The position numbers and the translations under genes were made by a program. A stretch of DNA of 64,000 bases, taken from Calycina herbarum (Eukaryota; Ascomycota; Leotiomycetes; Helotiales; Pezizellaceae). Shown here piece after piece: positions 21,649 through 32,569 of this stretch. The first letter of the stretch is position 1; each line of letters opens with the position of its first letter. Location: contig LLEY01000216.1 of assembly GCA_001414485.1 (NCBI GenBank), positions 25,368-89,367 of the forward strand, read 5' to 3'. The notes beneath the pieces were generated by a model that had not been told where the DNA came from, made no database searches, and saw only the letters and a program-made list of their open reading frames with translations.

Positions 21649-22337
21649 CTAAACCCCCATAACCCTCGCCACCCTATAAGTCCCCGCAGAAATACAAGCA
21701 GCCTCAACCTCATACGTCCTCACCTCCGTAATCACACCACCCTGTCCAAGACCATTCTTCGTGCAATACTGATGTATAGCAGAAGCACATGGAGGGTCCT
21801 GCGCCAGAGAAGGCAAAGTACACAGCGGTTGCAGTGCCCTCAGAACCGAAATATCAAGGACCCCGTACCAAGAATAAGGCACACAAGCAAGTCCCACAAC
21901 CCCATTTCCAACTTCCTGTACCATTCCAGCACCAGCTTTATCAATCTTAATGCAGAACCGATGAGCAGAAGAATAGCAGCCGACGGATTGATTGGCGCCA
22001 TCGCAATTCGGAAGATCGCCTGCTCGGAGTCTCTGTATTAGTTTGATCAAAATTGAAGTGAGGTGGGGATCATACCGTAAGCAATAATCCCATACTACGA
22101 GGTTTGCGCACAGAGAAAACCTAGCTCGTTCACACCAACTTCTTGAGGGTATCCTGCCCCGCCGTAATTATTGTCGATGCAATAACGATGAAATGCTGCC
22201 ATGCAATCAGGTGAGTGAGATAGAGAGACTGAGTTGCATCCTGGATGATATTGATTCAATGGGGCGGGGAGTTGGGCATGTGCTTTTTGGGTAAGCAAGA
22301 GGAAAATAGTGACGAGCATGTTTGGGTAGAAGATCAT
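21649..22337 (-). CDS. Secreted cysteine-rich protein with three repeated modules
   Basis: A putative secreted protein. An N-terminal signal peptide (MIFYPNMLVTIFLLLTQKAHAQ) precedes three modules of one pattern: Cys, Cys near an AxHRYC/AxHQYC motif, an aromatic or Gly-rich loop, then G-x-xC. The modules begin near HPGCNSV, LPNCDGA and QPLCTLP. The pattern recalls fungal glycan-binding Y3-type lectin modules, but this is tentative. The only splice model that keeps frame uses an unusual GTAGTA donor and a CAGAG acceptor (22337-22099 and 22030-21649, 206 residues). Reading on past that donor gives a TAG where modules 2 and 3 suggest a Trp-Tyr-Gly-like position. The gene may therefore be newly broken or use a compensating intron. 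Translation could also begin five codons later. Confidence 0.6.
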
Positions 22338-22802
22338 TGGAACGAAGAGCGAGAAACCTTAGGGCTTAAGAAGGGCGGTGACAAAAATTTGCTTGAAAAT
22401 GTGAAAAGTGTATCCCATCGAGGGTAAGAAAGTTCATATACAGTGTCCAGCACCAAGTTTGACTCCCCGATAGTTTTGTACGATGGCAGCGAAGTGCTAG
22501 AATTTCATTCAGTAGCGGTGTGGCATGAGACTAAGTAGTGACTATGGTAAAAAGCACAAGCAGTGTAACATCTAGCAATCTAGAACATCCATAGCTAACT
22601 AACAAAAGAAGAAACCACCAGCTCGACCACATTAATTCGTCCCAATCGGAGCAGAAAGCAAGATATGATAGGAGAAGAGGGGTGGGTAAGCTAGAGCAAT
22701 CCACCTGAAGTTACACACCTTGTAACCATAAAGCTCTGCTGACCCCCCAAATGTTGTGACATGGAGATGGTAGAAAATGATTTTCACCCAGCTTCCTCAA
22801 CG
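22338..22802. other. Intergenic spacer
   Basis: About 465 bp between two minus-strand genes, holding the promoter of the secreted protein and the 3' flank of the MYND gene. Nothing else is supported. Confidence 0.4.
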
Positions 22803-24356
22803 TTACTTTCTCCCCTGGAAGATGTATCGGTAGTAATTGCAGTAATAAAAAGAGCCCTCGTCACCCTCCATGACTTCCGGGAGATGCATCAACCCTTTCC
22901 ACCTGTTAATTTCGGGTTCCTTGAGCATACGGGCGTCCAGAGAATTGAGTTCCTCCACTTCCTCCACCGCTTCCTGAGCAGTATATGTTGTGCAAACGGT
23001 GGGTATCGACATATCGACTAAGAACTTCGTTGTAGGTTTCCACAATTCCACCTGCGATTGTGACCGGCCGCTGTGAAACAATACCGCTAGGTCGGGTTTC
23101 TTGAATGAAGACAGCGCACCGAAGTCATGATACATCCCTGAGAATAATCTCAAAGTTTGTTTCCTGCCATGGGCTTTGCAACTTCGACAACAACCCAACA
23201 CCGTCGCTTCGCCCAGCTTATTATCTGCGGAATTGCCTTGGAGGAACTTTGGTCCAATCATCACAAGTCGAAGTATCGATAGGGCTGGCAGGAGATGAAA
23301 AAGCTCCTCGAAAACCATTGAAGCATGGACTTCTTTCATGGAAGCACCCACAATATGAAGCGTCAAGCTCTTCTTGTTTGGTAAAAGCCTTGTCGTGTCT
23401 TCGAGAGCAGCCAATATTGTTAGCGGCATGCTCTGGATTTCAGTGCTGTTGAGAAGAAATAGCCAGGAGTGCCGAATCGCCGCTTGTCTTTCTGCATCGA
23501 CCAAGGAAACGCAGCCCTCATCGAGTTCAAAAGTGTCGGGTGTGAGGAAATTCCCAATTTCTTCACTTTTATCGGATATCTCGGTGAAATACTCGTACCA
23601 GTTGGCTGCGGTCTTCAAGGCACGGTAGTGGTACCTCGGCTTTTCGGTGAGGGCGTGGGAGTACACACGGCCCGTGGTGTTGAATTGTTCGATGAAGAAC
23701 TTCTCGAGAAGCCCAAGTTGTCGGTATTTCTTGCAATCTTCTGGTGTATGACTGGATGGAGTGCTCGCACACGAGCTGCAGGAAGCAACCAGATGACAGA
23801 TCGAACAGGGTATAAGGACTGTTCCAGATGGCAGTTGTATAGAACTTCGGTGGCATTGGATGCAATAAGGTTGACGGCTGTATGAATGTTTGTTAGCTGA
23901 TTTTGACTCTCAAAACGGTAGGGAAAACTGACTGTACAATGTCGAGGGGCCTGGGGTCCTTTGTCAGACTATGTACCAGATTTATTTTCCAACTCTGTTG
24001 CACGGATTAAAAAGAGGAAAGAGCATGAGGGAAGGATATTCAAAACTTACCTGCGATGTTGTCCATTCCTCTCTAGTCCGTGATAGTGCAGTTTCCGCAC
24101 GTTCTGCTTTATTGATCGCCTTCAAGATCTTGCACTCGTTCTTATGTTGAAGTTCCCAATCTCGAGACTGACAGTACTTGCCGCAATACCACACACGCTT
24201 GCATCCCCCGCATTTGGCCAACGTTTCGCCTGGTAGTAAGCACCGAAAGCAGAGGTGACCTCTGATAGCTAGGTGCGTCTCTGCTAAACTCAAGGTGTTG
24301 TGCCGGGCCTGGACTTCCTCGCGGTTCATCACGTTGGATGCTGGATCTCGAGACAT
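22803..24356 (-). CDS. MYND zinc-finger protein with Mss51-like C-terminal domain
   Basis: Three exons (24356-24051, 23994-23933, 23877-22803) give 480 residues. A MYND finger spans residues 36-75 (CFRCLLPGETLAKC...CKRVWYCGKYCQ...H-x3-C). After a short linker a second Cys cluster follows (PYCIQCHR...IPCSICHLVASCSSC). The long C-terminal part (SLTLHIVGAS...HLLPAL...IGPKF...FSGMYHDF...PDLAVLFHSG) matches the pattern of the Mss51-like C-terminal domain shared by many fungal MYND proteins. Yeast Mss51 controls mitochondrial COX1 expression, but most filamentous paralogues are uncharacterised. The exon 2/3 junction uses GTCAGT and restores a His codon in phase. A longer open frame begins at 24485, but MSRDPASNV is the first ATG followed by conserved-looking sequence. 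A decayed copy of the 5' end lies upstream at about 24815-25010. Confidence 0.85.
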
Positions 24357-26117
24357 GACGAAAGACCTAAAGGGCGCGGATCCGCGGCAGTTGTTTCTTG
24401 CTGGAAGAACAATCTTGACAACGAGAGAGTTTGCAGGTGTCGACGCGTCTTTTGAGACCGCCAGTTGCCTCCTCGCTCTTTCCAAAAACGTCTACCCATC
24501 TTTACCCGCTTTCCCAAAAATGATTGAGAACTCCCAACGTCAGAACAAAATTTACAGTTATATATTGAATCGGATTTTCCTATTTTGGCAAGTCCAATCT
24601 AGAAGCGATGCCGCGAAATTACGAGGCGGCCAACAAGGTCAACCAGAACTCATCGATCAACCTACCTACCTAACAACAACCCACGAGGAGTTCGCCTCAT
24701 GCTGATTGAAGCGGATATGGCAACCAAAAAGAGTCTGAGTTAAAGATATTTAAGACCGCCTCATCAGTTCATAGCCATAAATACACACCGCATAAATTGC
24801 TTAAAATGATGGTCGCGGCTTGTGAAAGCAGGGATGACCTCTGATGGCCAGAAACGAGCCTCCTGGAATGCCTCCCTGTTGATGAAATTAGATTTTGGAT
24901 CTCAAGACATGAGGAAGGATCTGAAGGGCAAAAATTCTTCACAGTTGATTCTGGTAGGAAGGTGGCTTTGATGTTGAAAGAGCTTGCGTGGAGTTGCGAA
25001 GCTTCTTGCTCACAGTGTTGATGATTTGGTGGACCCTTCACCGCCTGTTGTCAGAACTTTTTAGGCCAAGTCAGGCCCCTCCTCATTTTTTCTTTTGGCA
25101 AGAACAGTACGAAGTCCCCTGGAGGAGTTCAAGACATTCTTCTACTCATAATCGCGAAGATATTGTTCCAGAATTTCTAGAACAAATATCTCAAAGAATA
25201 ACAACAGTCATAAATGAAGGATGTGGTCAAAAAGTCTGGGCGACATAATTTGAGCAACCTTCCTGTATTTTAGAGGGTCCTGGCTAGCTCAACCCTGAGC
25301 TTCAGGACCACCGCTTGGGAGTGTAGCAAAGGGTTGACAACCGTAACTAATAAATATCGAAATACGACAAAAATATGAATTAGTAGAGAAGAAGACCAAT
25401 TGTCGTGAGCACAAAAATTAATCTTCTTAGATGTGCTGTTGTTTGTGGTAAGTACGAAAGGCGAGTGAGGATTTTGATGTTGGGTGCTGAAGGGTACTGG
25501 GTACCAGCGCCGCACCCCATCAAGCAGGTAGTAGTACTTCTAAAAGAGATTGTTATAAGCCCTTAACAGCGAATTAATACTGTGATAGAGTTTAGGCTAT
25601 TTTAATCAGTGCGTTGTGGATTGTTTTCAAGTTTACTTGCGTTTTTCTTGGGGGAAGTTTTCTCAGGGTTGGTTACCCAAAGAAGTTAGTTCACTTTTTT
25701 GTTGGAGTAAGCCACGGCTTATCGAGTAAACCAACCAGTAAAACAGTAAGCTAGAAAAGCGATCACGATTTTGTCCCAGAGCAGACTCGACCAAACAGCA
25801 GAATTTGGTAGGCATCTGAAAAGTTCTACGTTGAATACATAGTTACCAATAAGTCATTCGGGATTTATTTCATATTTTTACGATTTCTTTTTAAGAGTAC
25901 AAGTAGGTTGAGATTGAAGCGTACGAGGGTGAAATAGACCGCTTTTCTGCCACAGCTTCATTTACAGCCACTCACTCTCCATTCCCTCATTTGGCTTTAT
26001 GGTACATGTCAAATTAATATCTAGTAAAGAATTCCCCAATCATTCAGATATCACTCCTTCACCTAAAGTCTTTGAGAGGATTTGACCCCACGCTCTTGAG
26101 GCTACCACTGAGAAGTA
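24357..26117. other. Gene-poor flank with partial duplication
   Basis: Upstream of the MYND gene. It contains a degenerate repeat of the gene's 5' end (24815-25010) and becomes AT-rich to the right. No intact gene is supported. Confidence 0.5.
24815..25010 (-). pseudogene. Degenerate copy of MYND-gene 5' end
   Basis: This stretch aligns by eye, in the same orientation, with about 24225-24450, which is the start of the MYND gene and its upstream region. Shared blocks include GAAAGCAG..TGACCTCTGAT, TGGATCTC.AGACATGA and AGAGTTTGC/AGAGCTTGC. The copy lacks the zinc-finger exon downstream and carries substitutions and small gaps. It is best read as the remnant of a tandem duplication about 590 bp apart. 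Confidence 0.65.
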
Positions 26118-26589
26118 CAGCGGGGGTTCGCAGATATTCGTACGCTCTTTTTTACACCTAAAATCACTGAAAGTCACCTTGTTTAAAACTCTACTGTAAA
26201 ATAGACCCTAACTATTTTTTGAAAGTTCTTAAACATATCTCTAGAAAATTAAGATATCTTTACTTTGTACTCTTAGTTTTTCTTCTAAGCTAAACCAATC
26301 TTGATTTAATTAGGTTATAGTAAGAGGTGTCGAGAAAGTTACTAAATTTTACTCGATTTGGTATAATCTGGTGTTTTCCTAACTCTTCCCACTTTTGCTC
26401 TGTTATAACTTAAGACCTAGTATATATTTAGTGTATTTGTCTTTGAAGACTATTATTTAAATACTTGAAATAATCTTAGTTCTTAGTTTTAGATATTGTT
26501 TAAATATAAAGATAAATATATAAAACGTCTTTCTTAAGATGACTTTTGGTGTAAAAAGGGGACCGTACGAATATTTGCGAACCCCGCTG
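26118..26589. mobile_element. MITE with about 48-bp terminal inverted repeats (Tc1/mariner-like)
   Basis: The left end CAGCGGGGGTTCGCAGATAT and the complement of the right end CAGCGGGGTTCGCAAATATT match over about 48 bases (continuing through TTCGTACG and TTTTTACACC), with a few differences and one small gap. Both ends are flanked by TA, the target duplication expected of Tc1/mariner elements. At 472 bp it has no transposase and an AT-rich interior. The CAG(C/T)GGG start and CAA spacing recall impala/mimp-type ends, but family assignment is tentative. Confidence 0.85.
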
Positions 26590-27756
26590 TAGTATAGTAG
26601 AGATAAGAGTCTTGAAATTTGCTCTCGCAAAGAGAAGAGAAACAAATCAAATATACCTAAGCAGGATATAGAAAATGAAGATCCAGACGGAAGGGCTGTG
26701 CGAGTAATCTTGCTTTTTATGGTTTTTCTTCTTCTTTGGCTCCAAATCAGCTAGCTCCTGAACTTGAGTACATTCTCAATAACTAAAAAAGCATTCTCTA
26801 CGGTCGCATTTAACAACCACTGAGACTTCACGATCAAATTTAATCAAGGGAATCGATGAAAATGTTAAGAAGGTATTGGGATTATATCTTATAAAAAAAA
26901 ACTATATTAACTTACATGCAGTAACAGCAATACATAGGGCAAATCTCGAACCTACTGAGCAAACCCGGACGGAATACTAGCTATATCATAGGTATTAGGT
27001 AAATTTCTAATAATCAGCAATCTTCATTATCTATCTGTTTCATTTCATAATGAACAAAGATTCACACCTGCTCGCACAATAGCAATAGTAATTCGTTGTT
27101 CAGTAGAAGAGGCCTAAGCTTTAGTATTCATTACGATATTTACAGCACATCATGGAGTTCCCCCAGAACAATTGAAAGCTAGTTTCCAATCAACTTTCTT
27201 ATCTCCAAAAAGGTACATGTGAGAGCTCAACTCTAAGCGATTGACAATCGATTATTAGAAGCTGCGTAGATTCCATACCGTATCCTTCCCAGTCTGTCTC
27301 TAACGAGTAAGGGGGAGAAAAAACCTGCCGATTCAAGGCACACTAGCTTCTACCTCGATACAACCACAACCGCCTTTTGAAAAGTTGTAAGACTTAGTAC
27401 ACTTTTTCAAGACTTCTCTAGGGATCGAATATAATTTTTGTTATATTTTTACGATTTTATTTGGCCTCGTGATGCGCTGTGATATAGTGTAAAGGGTGGG
27501 CTTTTGGTAGGAAGGCCTGTACCTTAAATCGTCAGGTTATTTGAGTCCGTCTCTCTTGTCGACCTTTCTTTTCAAGGTCAGTCAGAACCCATCAACTAAC
27601 CTGCCCAATCACAACACATAAAAAAAGTCGATCGCGTCGAGGAAGTGGGAATAACACAGCAATGGTTCCGAATTCAAGCTAAATAACCCCTATTTCCCTT
27701 CAACTTTCATCACTTCACACCCTAAATCCCACCCCCTCTCCACCCCCTAAAAGTCC
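26590..27756. other. AT-rich gene-free stretch
   Basis: About 1.2 kb of AT-rich sequence between the MITE and the FAD oxidoreductase. I see no coding potential, and the composition suggests old repeat DNA. Confidence 0.5.
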
Positions 27757-29450
27757 TCATCTAGGCTTCTGAATAATACTATTCCTCCCATTCCCAAAGA
27801 AATTCCCCGGATCAACGCTCTCCTTAAGTTCCCTCAACCTCGGAAAATTAACCCCATAAACCATCTCCGCGCCACTCCCAAATTCTATAAACAAACAACA
27901 TTAGCGAAATCCCAGTATCATCAAGAAATAAGAAGACACATACCATCATGATTAGCATATTCCCCAACCGAACTCGAGGTATTCCCATCAAGTCTAGCCC
28001 CCTCCATCTTCTTCAACCGATGAGCCTTAGTCTTCACATACATGGCCCGCGCCCATTCCCGGCATGGGACATCAAATTCCTCTTTCGACCACCCAGAGAT
28101 GAACGTTAATCCCACTACCATACCACGATTCGCAAATGCCGTTGCCGTTTGAGGGACTTCCATGATTTTCTTAAAGGGATAGTACTCGAAGAGTACAATA
28201 CTGAGACTAGCATCCGGAATCCGAGTGATGAAGCCATCGTAATCGCGGAATATTTCCTCGGCGAGCTCTGAATCGAGTGGAGAGAGGGCGCTGGAACCTT
28301 TCATCAATCGACGGAAACCTGGTGCTAGGGGGCTGTTGATTAAACTGTTGAGTTTTTCGTATGGCATCACGGTTGTGGTGTTGACGAGTGGGTTGAGAGA
28401 GAGCAAGGAGGAGAAATATTTATTTCCTTCTTCTGAGGTCCCGTTGAAGGATACAACGACTAGTACCATCGGTTGATGTATAGGGGGCGGAGCAGCGTAA
28501 GCGACAAATGTGGTGCCTCGATTGTCACTCGCAGTCTGGAGGCGGTTTGCGATATTGATAACTTCGGTGATTCGTTCCCTGGGAAAGACAAGCTGACCTG
28601 CCCAAACCGGTCCCTCTACATCCAGCAAGTTAGTTTCTGTCTAGACAACTGGTAATGGAAGAGAAGATACTCACGGTCGTATGCCTTGTAAGTAAAGGAA
28701 GTCACAGCCCCAAAATTGGTCCCAGCTCCCCTAATTCCCCAAAAGAGTTCAGCATTTTCTTTCTCAGAAGCCCTCACCACACTCCCATCCACAAGAACAA
28801 CTTCGACCTCAATCAAATTGTCAATGACAAGTCCATATTGTCCAGTGAGATGTCCATAACCTCCACCAAGCGTGAGTCCCCCAACCCCAGTGTCATTTAC
28901 CGTTCCCCCAACAGTCGCAAGTCCATATTTCGCAAGCTCAACATCCACTGTAACAAATTAGCCAGGGCCGAGATCAAACTTGTTGCAGATCACTGAGAAT
29001 AAGAGGAGAACAAGGAGACGAGTTATATACCATCCTCCCATCGACAACCACCTTGAACAGTAGCAGTCTTCTTCTCCGCATCAACGGTGACTGCTCGCAT
29101 ACGACCTAGATCGATACAAATCCCTCCATTGATGGAGGACGCGCCCCCACTAGAGTGTCTCCCACTAACAATGACGACTTCGAGTTTGCTAGCGACGCCA
29201 AAGAGGACTGCTTTGGAGACATCATCTACTGTGGCTGGGAAGATGATAAGTTTCTAAACTGAATTAACTGGAGCTCTCTACATCGAGAAAGCGAGATATT
29301 GAATGTCGAACTTACAGCAGGTTTCTCAGCATTCTTTGCCCATCGTTCGATACTCCGTTGATAGTCCTCCGACTCGGCAGTCACGACCGCAGCCTCCTTC
29401 GACAAGCTTGCCTTCAATTGATCCACGCTTTGGACGTTGATTGAGCCCAT
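27757..29450 (-). CDS. FAD-linked oxidoreductase (berberine-bridge-enzyme type)
   Basis: Predicted flavoprotein oxidase, 476 residues in five exons (29450-29316, 29253-29031, 28947-28675, 28615-27944, 27884-27757). The FAD-binding PCMH core is visible: [28 protein letters not shown] with the His expected to bind the flavin 8-alpha position, then [29 protein letters not shown] and [13 protein letters not shown]. The position of the second covalent Cys in bicovalent relatives is not clearly filled. The C-terminal [16 protein letters not shown] matches the BBE domain ending (YDPxNxF). No signal peptide is present ([12 protein letters not shown]), so it is probably intracellular, unlike secreted carbohydrate oxidases. 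Such enzymes often act in secondary metabolism, but no cluster partners flank it. Confidence 0.9.
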
Positions 29451-30250
29451 TTCGTCGAGTGCAGTTCTCTCTCTGCACTTTTCCGGGGCAGATAATGGTG
29501 GAGAGAAATTAAAGCAAGAGGTCGGGCAGGGTAGGTGTAGGTAGGTACTTATCCCCCCGTACCACTCCAGTCGTGGCTTTCCCGTGTTGCGTTACTTGTA
29601 CCACGCAGAAGAGAAGCTTCTGGGGTTTGATTTGTGGCTGTTATCGCAGGACAGCAGAAATTGTCTTGGAATTAACACAGCAGCTTGCGTCGAGAAGACA
29701 ATTCCCTGCGGAACGTTTTCGTATCTAGAAGGGCGAGGGAGCTCGTACTCTTGTTCGACACCAACCCTGGGAGTTCAGGGTCGGACAAGTGTGCTTAAGG
29801 TGCGTTGGGAAAGACGAGGTGAGGATAGATGTGGACTGGGTTGTGCCTTCTCTCTCGTTTTGTCACGAAGGTAAAAGGGAAGGAGCGACCTCGAGTCCCT
29901 CGCTCAACTCAAGCGGCTAAATTCCATTGCGCGAATCTTTTGAGACAACCATAGACTATCCAAATTGTCAGCAGAGGAAGCCCAAAAAGCTTTCAAGAGG
30001 AAGTGATAGTAGTTTTTGTTTGCCGATAAGTCATCAAGCCTAGCTTTTTTGAAAAATATTCTGTTTCAAATTTGCGACAAACGCCTGCTAAGCGTATATA
30101 AACCTACACCAGTATAGTATATAACTGCTCGTGACAAAGGAAAATCCGCGAAGATTGGGTATATCTAGAAGCAAGAGAAGTGCCGAAGTAGCACAAAAGA
30201 AAAAGAGAAGCAGCAACACATAAGTTCATCCTTACCTCGTCCCGCATCAC
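29451..30250. other. Intergenic region
   Basis: 800 bp between two minus-strand genes, containing the FAD oxidoreductase promoter at its left. An open frame at 29584-29874 (+) has no domain support. Confidence 0.4.
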
Positions 30251-32569
30251 CTAAAGAACCGACCCAGTAGGCGACGAACTCCTCAAATACTCCGCATAAA
30301 GCTGCGTCCCATCATCCGCCCTCCCCCTCTTCGGCTTCCCCGGAGTCCTTGGTAACCCAATATCCGGCGGTTCGGTTCCAGCCATCTTCCTCCTCATACT
30401 CGGCGCCTTACTCCCACTCCTACTCCCCGTCACCCTCTCCCTATGATGTCTCAAACTAGGAGCTCTCGACCCAGCAATCGACATGGTATCAAGTCTTCTC
30501 CTCTCAACCTCCACTTCATCAACCATATGACTAATATGTTCGCCCCGTCCAAAAGGTTTAACTTGGTTCTCGAGCGGAACGAGGATTATCATCCAGACGC
30601 CCACGCGGTCGTCGGAGCCGAGGAGGGGGGTGCACCGGATCCAGCGGGGTTTGACTTCTGCTGCTGCGCGACCGCGCGCTTCGCTTTTGGGGAGCCAGAG
30701 GACCTTTGCGGTTACTGATGCGCCGTCGCGGAATGCGGCTTGGAGGGCGGAGATGGTTTGCGCGGGACCGCCAAGTTTGGAGAAGAGGTGGGTTCGAAGG
30801 AGACCGGGTAAGCGAAGCGAGGGGGAGACAAATATTATTTGGAGGGAGGGGTCTGGTCGAACTAGCATGTACTAAATCCCATTGTTAGCATAGTAAAAGA
30901 TAATTGAAGCAAATTGAAGAACTTACATGCTGGTAAGCTCCTGGGAGGGTGTGCCCCGCATTAGGATTATTATTAAAACTCAATTGCGACAGATTCAATC
31001 CATCCCCAGGAAGCTCCTCAGCCCCTATTATCCGTCTCGCCTGTCCGCGATTTTTCACACTTGTCGGGACCACTGATCTGATAGAACCAGCATCTGTCGA
31101 GTCATCACAGCGACTGTAATTCTTCACCACATCCGACTCGTCCTGACTGAACATCATGCTCAGCTCCTGTAGTTTATCAAGCGTCTCCTTGACATTTTTA
31201 GAATGCCGGGTATCATCATGCCTTGGAGTCTGTGCTCCAGGATCGCGATCTTCGGGGTCCTGTTTCTCTTGATCTTTTTGGAGGAGAGCTCTGAAAGATT
31301 CAATTCCCATTCCATGTTCGATTAAACCGGTGACATCGATTTGGGCGCCAATGAAATATCGTATTTTTCCTCGGTCGTCGTACAGCGGGCTGCACATTAA
31401 TAAATTAATGAAGGGCGTACCGTCTCTACGACTGGAGTTTGTTAGCGACAGCGAAAAGGAATGCATACAGACACATACTAATTCAGAAGAACCTCGTTAC
31501 ATTCTCGCCCGAGAGAGATAGCCCGAGATATTCGTAACAAAGTATTCTTGTCGGTTGCTGGCCCTTGTAAAAAGCGACAATTCCGATCGATGGCGTATGA
31601 TGTTCCGTATTGCGTAGTTCTATGAAATTCTGTCAAGCTGTTAGAATTTCAATGGATGATGGAGTGAGACATTGCGGGAGACCATCGAGGATTTTCGCAA
31701 TGATCATCCCACCGCCCCCATAAAAACGGAGATAACCCAGAGTAGAAATATTCTTTGATAACGGCCACACGAGAGGATGACTGACCTTCAGAAGCGTATA
31801 TAATCGGGTTATCGTGTATTGAAGGATCCGTCAAACAGAAAACCTCCGCTAAATTTCCCACCAAATCCCGGACCACCGGAATCGCCTGTCCCGTAATATC
31901 CTTCGCAACACACTCCGTAACGACATCAAGAAGAGCGTGTGTAACAAACGCTGGAAGCGCCTCAGAGCACAAAAGTAAAAGTTCCCTCGCAGCATAATCC
32001 TCGAATCGCACATCAACCATTCCCGCCTGAACACGGCTGAATTTGCAATAATCAGTATGCGAAGGCCAACGTATTTTCCTCGCCACAGCATTTGCGAACT
32101 CGATTGCCTTTATAGCCTTCCTCATCTCCAAATATCGAATTAAGGTCGGAACCATGTGTGGGTGGAAGCGATTAAGGAAAGTGGAGAACCGTTGGAAGAG
32201 AAGTTGATCGCCTAAAATGAAGCTCAGATGTTCAGCGGAAACAAGTCTTGCCTGGGTAAGTTAGCATGTACTATGACTTTGAGCAATCTTAAAGCAATGG
32301 AGACTTGCCATCACATCCTCAATCTTCACATGGCTCGCGTTTGAAGTTGGTGGTTGTAAATTGAAGAAGCCAGCCTCATCGATATCCGCGGGAGCACCTT
32401 CCACCGGCGCAGTCCGCGAAGAATCCGAGCTATCAGACAACTCCATCTCTCCTTCAAGATTTATATGGAAATTGGAGACACGCTGGACGGGGAGAAGTGA
32501 TGGAGTTGGTGTGCCCAACGTTATAGGACTCCGTATGGTAGGGCTGCTCTGGGCAGAGTAGGAGTCCAT
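30251..32569 (-). CDS. RGS-LOV blue-light photoreceptor (BcLOV4-like)
   Basis: Predicted flavin photoreceptor of 667 residues. Exons: 32569-32309, 32251-31786, 31629-31479, 31431-30927, 30871-30251, all in phase. A disordered, Ser-rich N-terminus (to about 85) precedes an RGS-like helical domain (about 92-190; LSFILGDQLLFQRFSTFL...YLEMRKAIKAIEFANAVA). A LOV domain follows (about 195-320) with the photoactive cysteine Cys260 in NCRFLQGP and the PLYDDRGKIRYFIGAQIDVT strand pair. After a charged linker there is a PAS-like C-terminal region (QHYMLVRPDPSLQIIFVSPS) and a basic Pro/Ser tail. RGS-LOV proteins of Botrytis (BcLOV4) bind membranes on illumination and may link light to G-protein signalling; I infer orthology from domain order. 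The first intron appears to use a GC donor (GCAAGT), with GTGATG six bases upstream as an alternative. The LOV exons are short and easily missed. Confidence 0.82.

Noticed and set aside
26080..26115. tRNA-like GGGGTCAAATCCTC sequence
   Set aside because: It resembles a B box on the minus strand, but no matching acceptor or anticodon stem could be formed around it.
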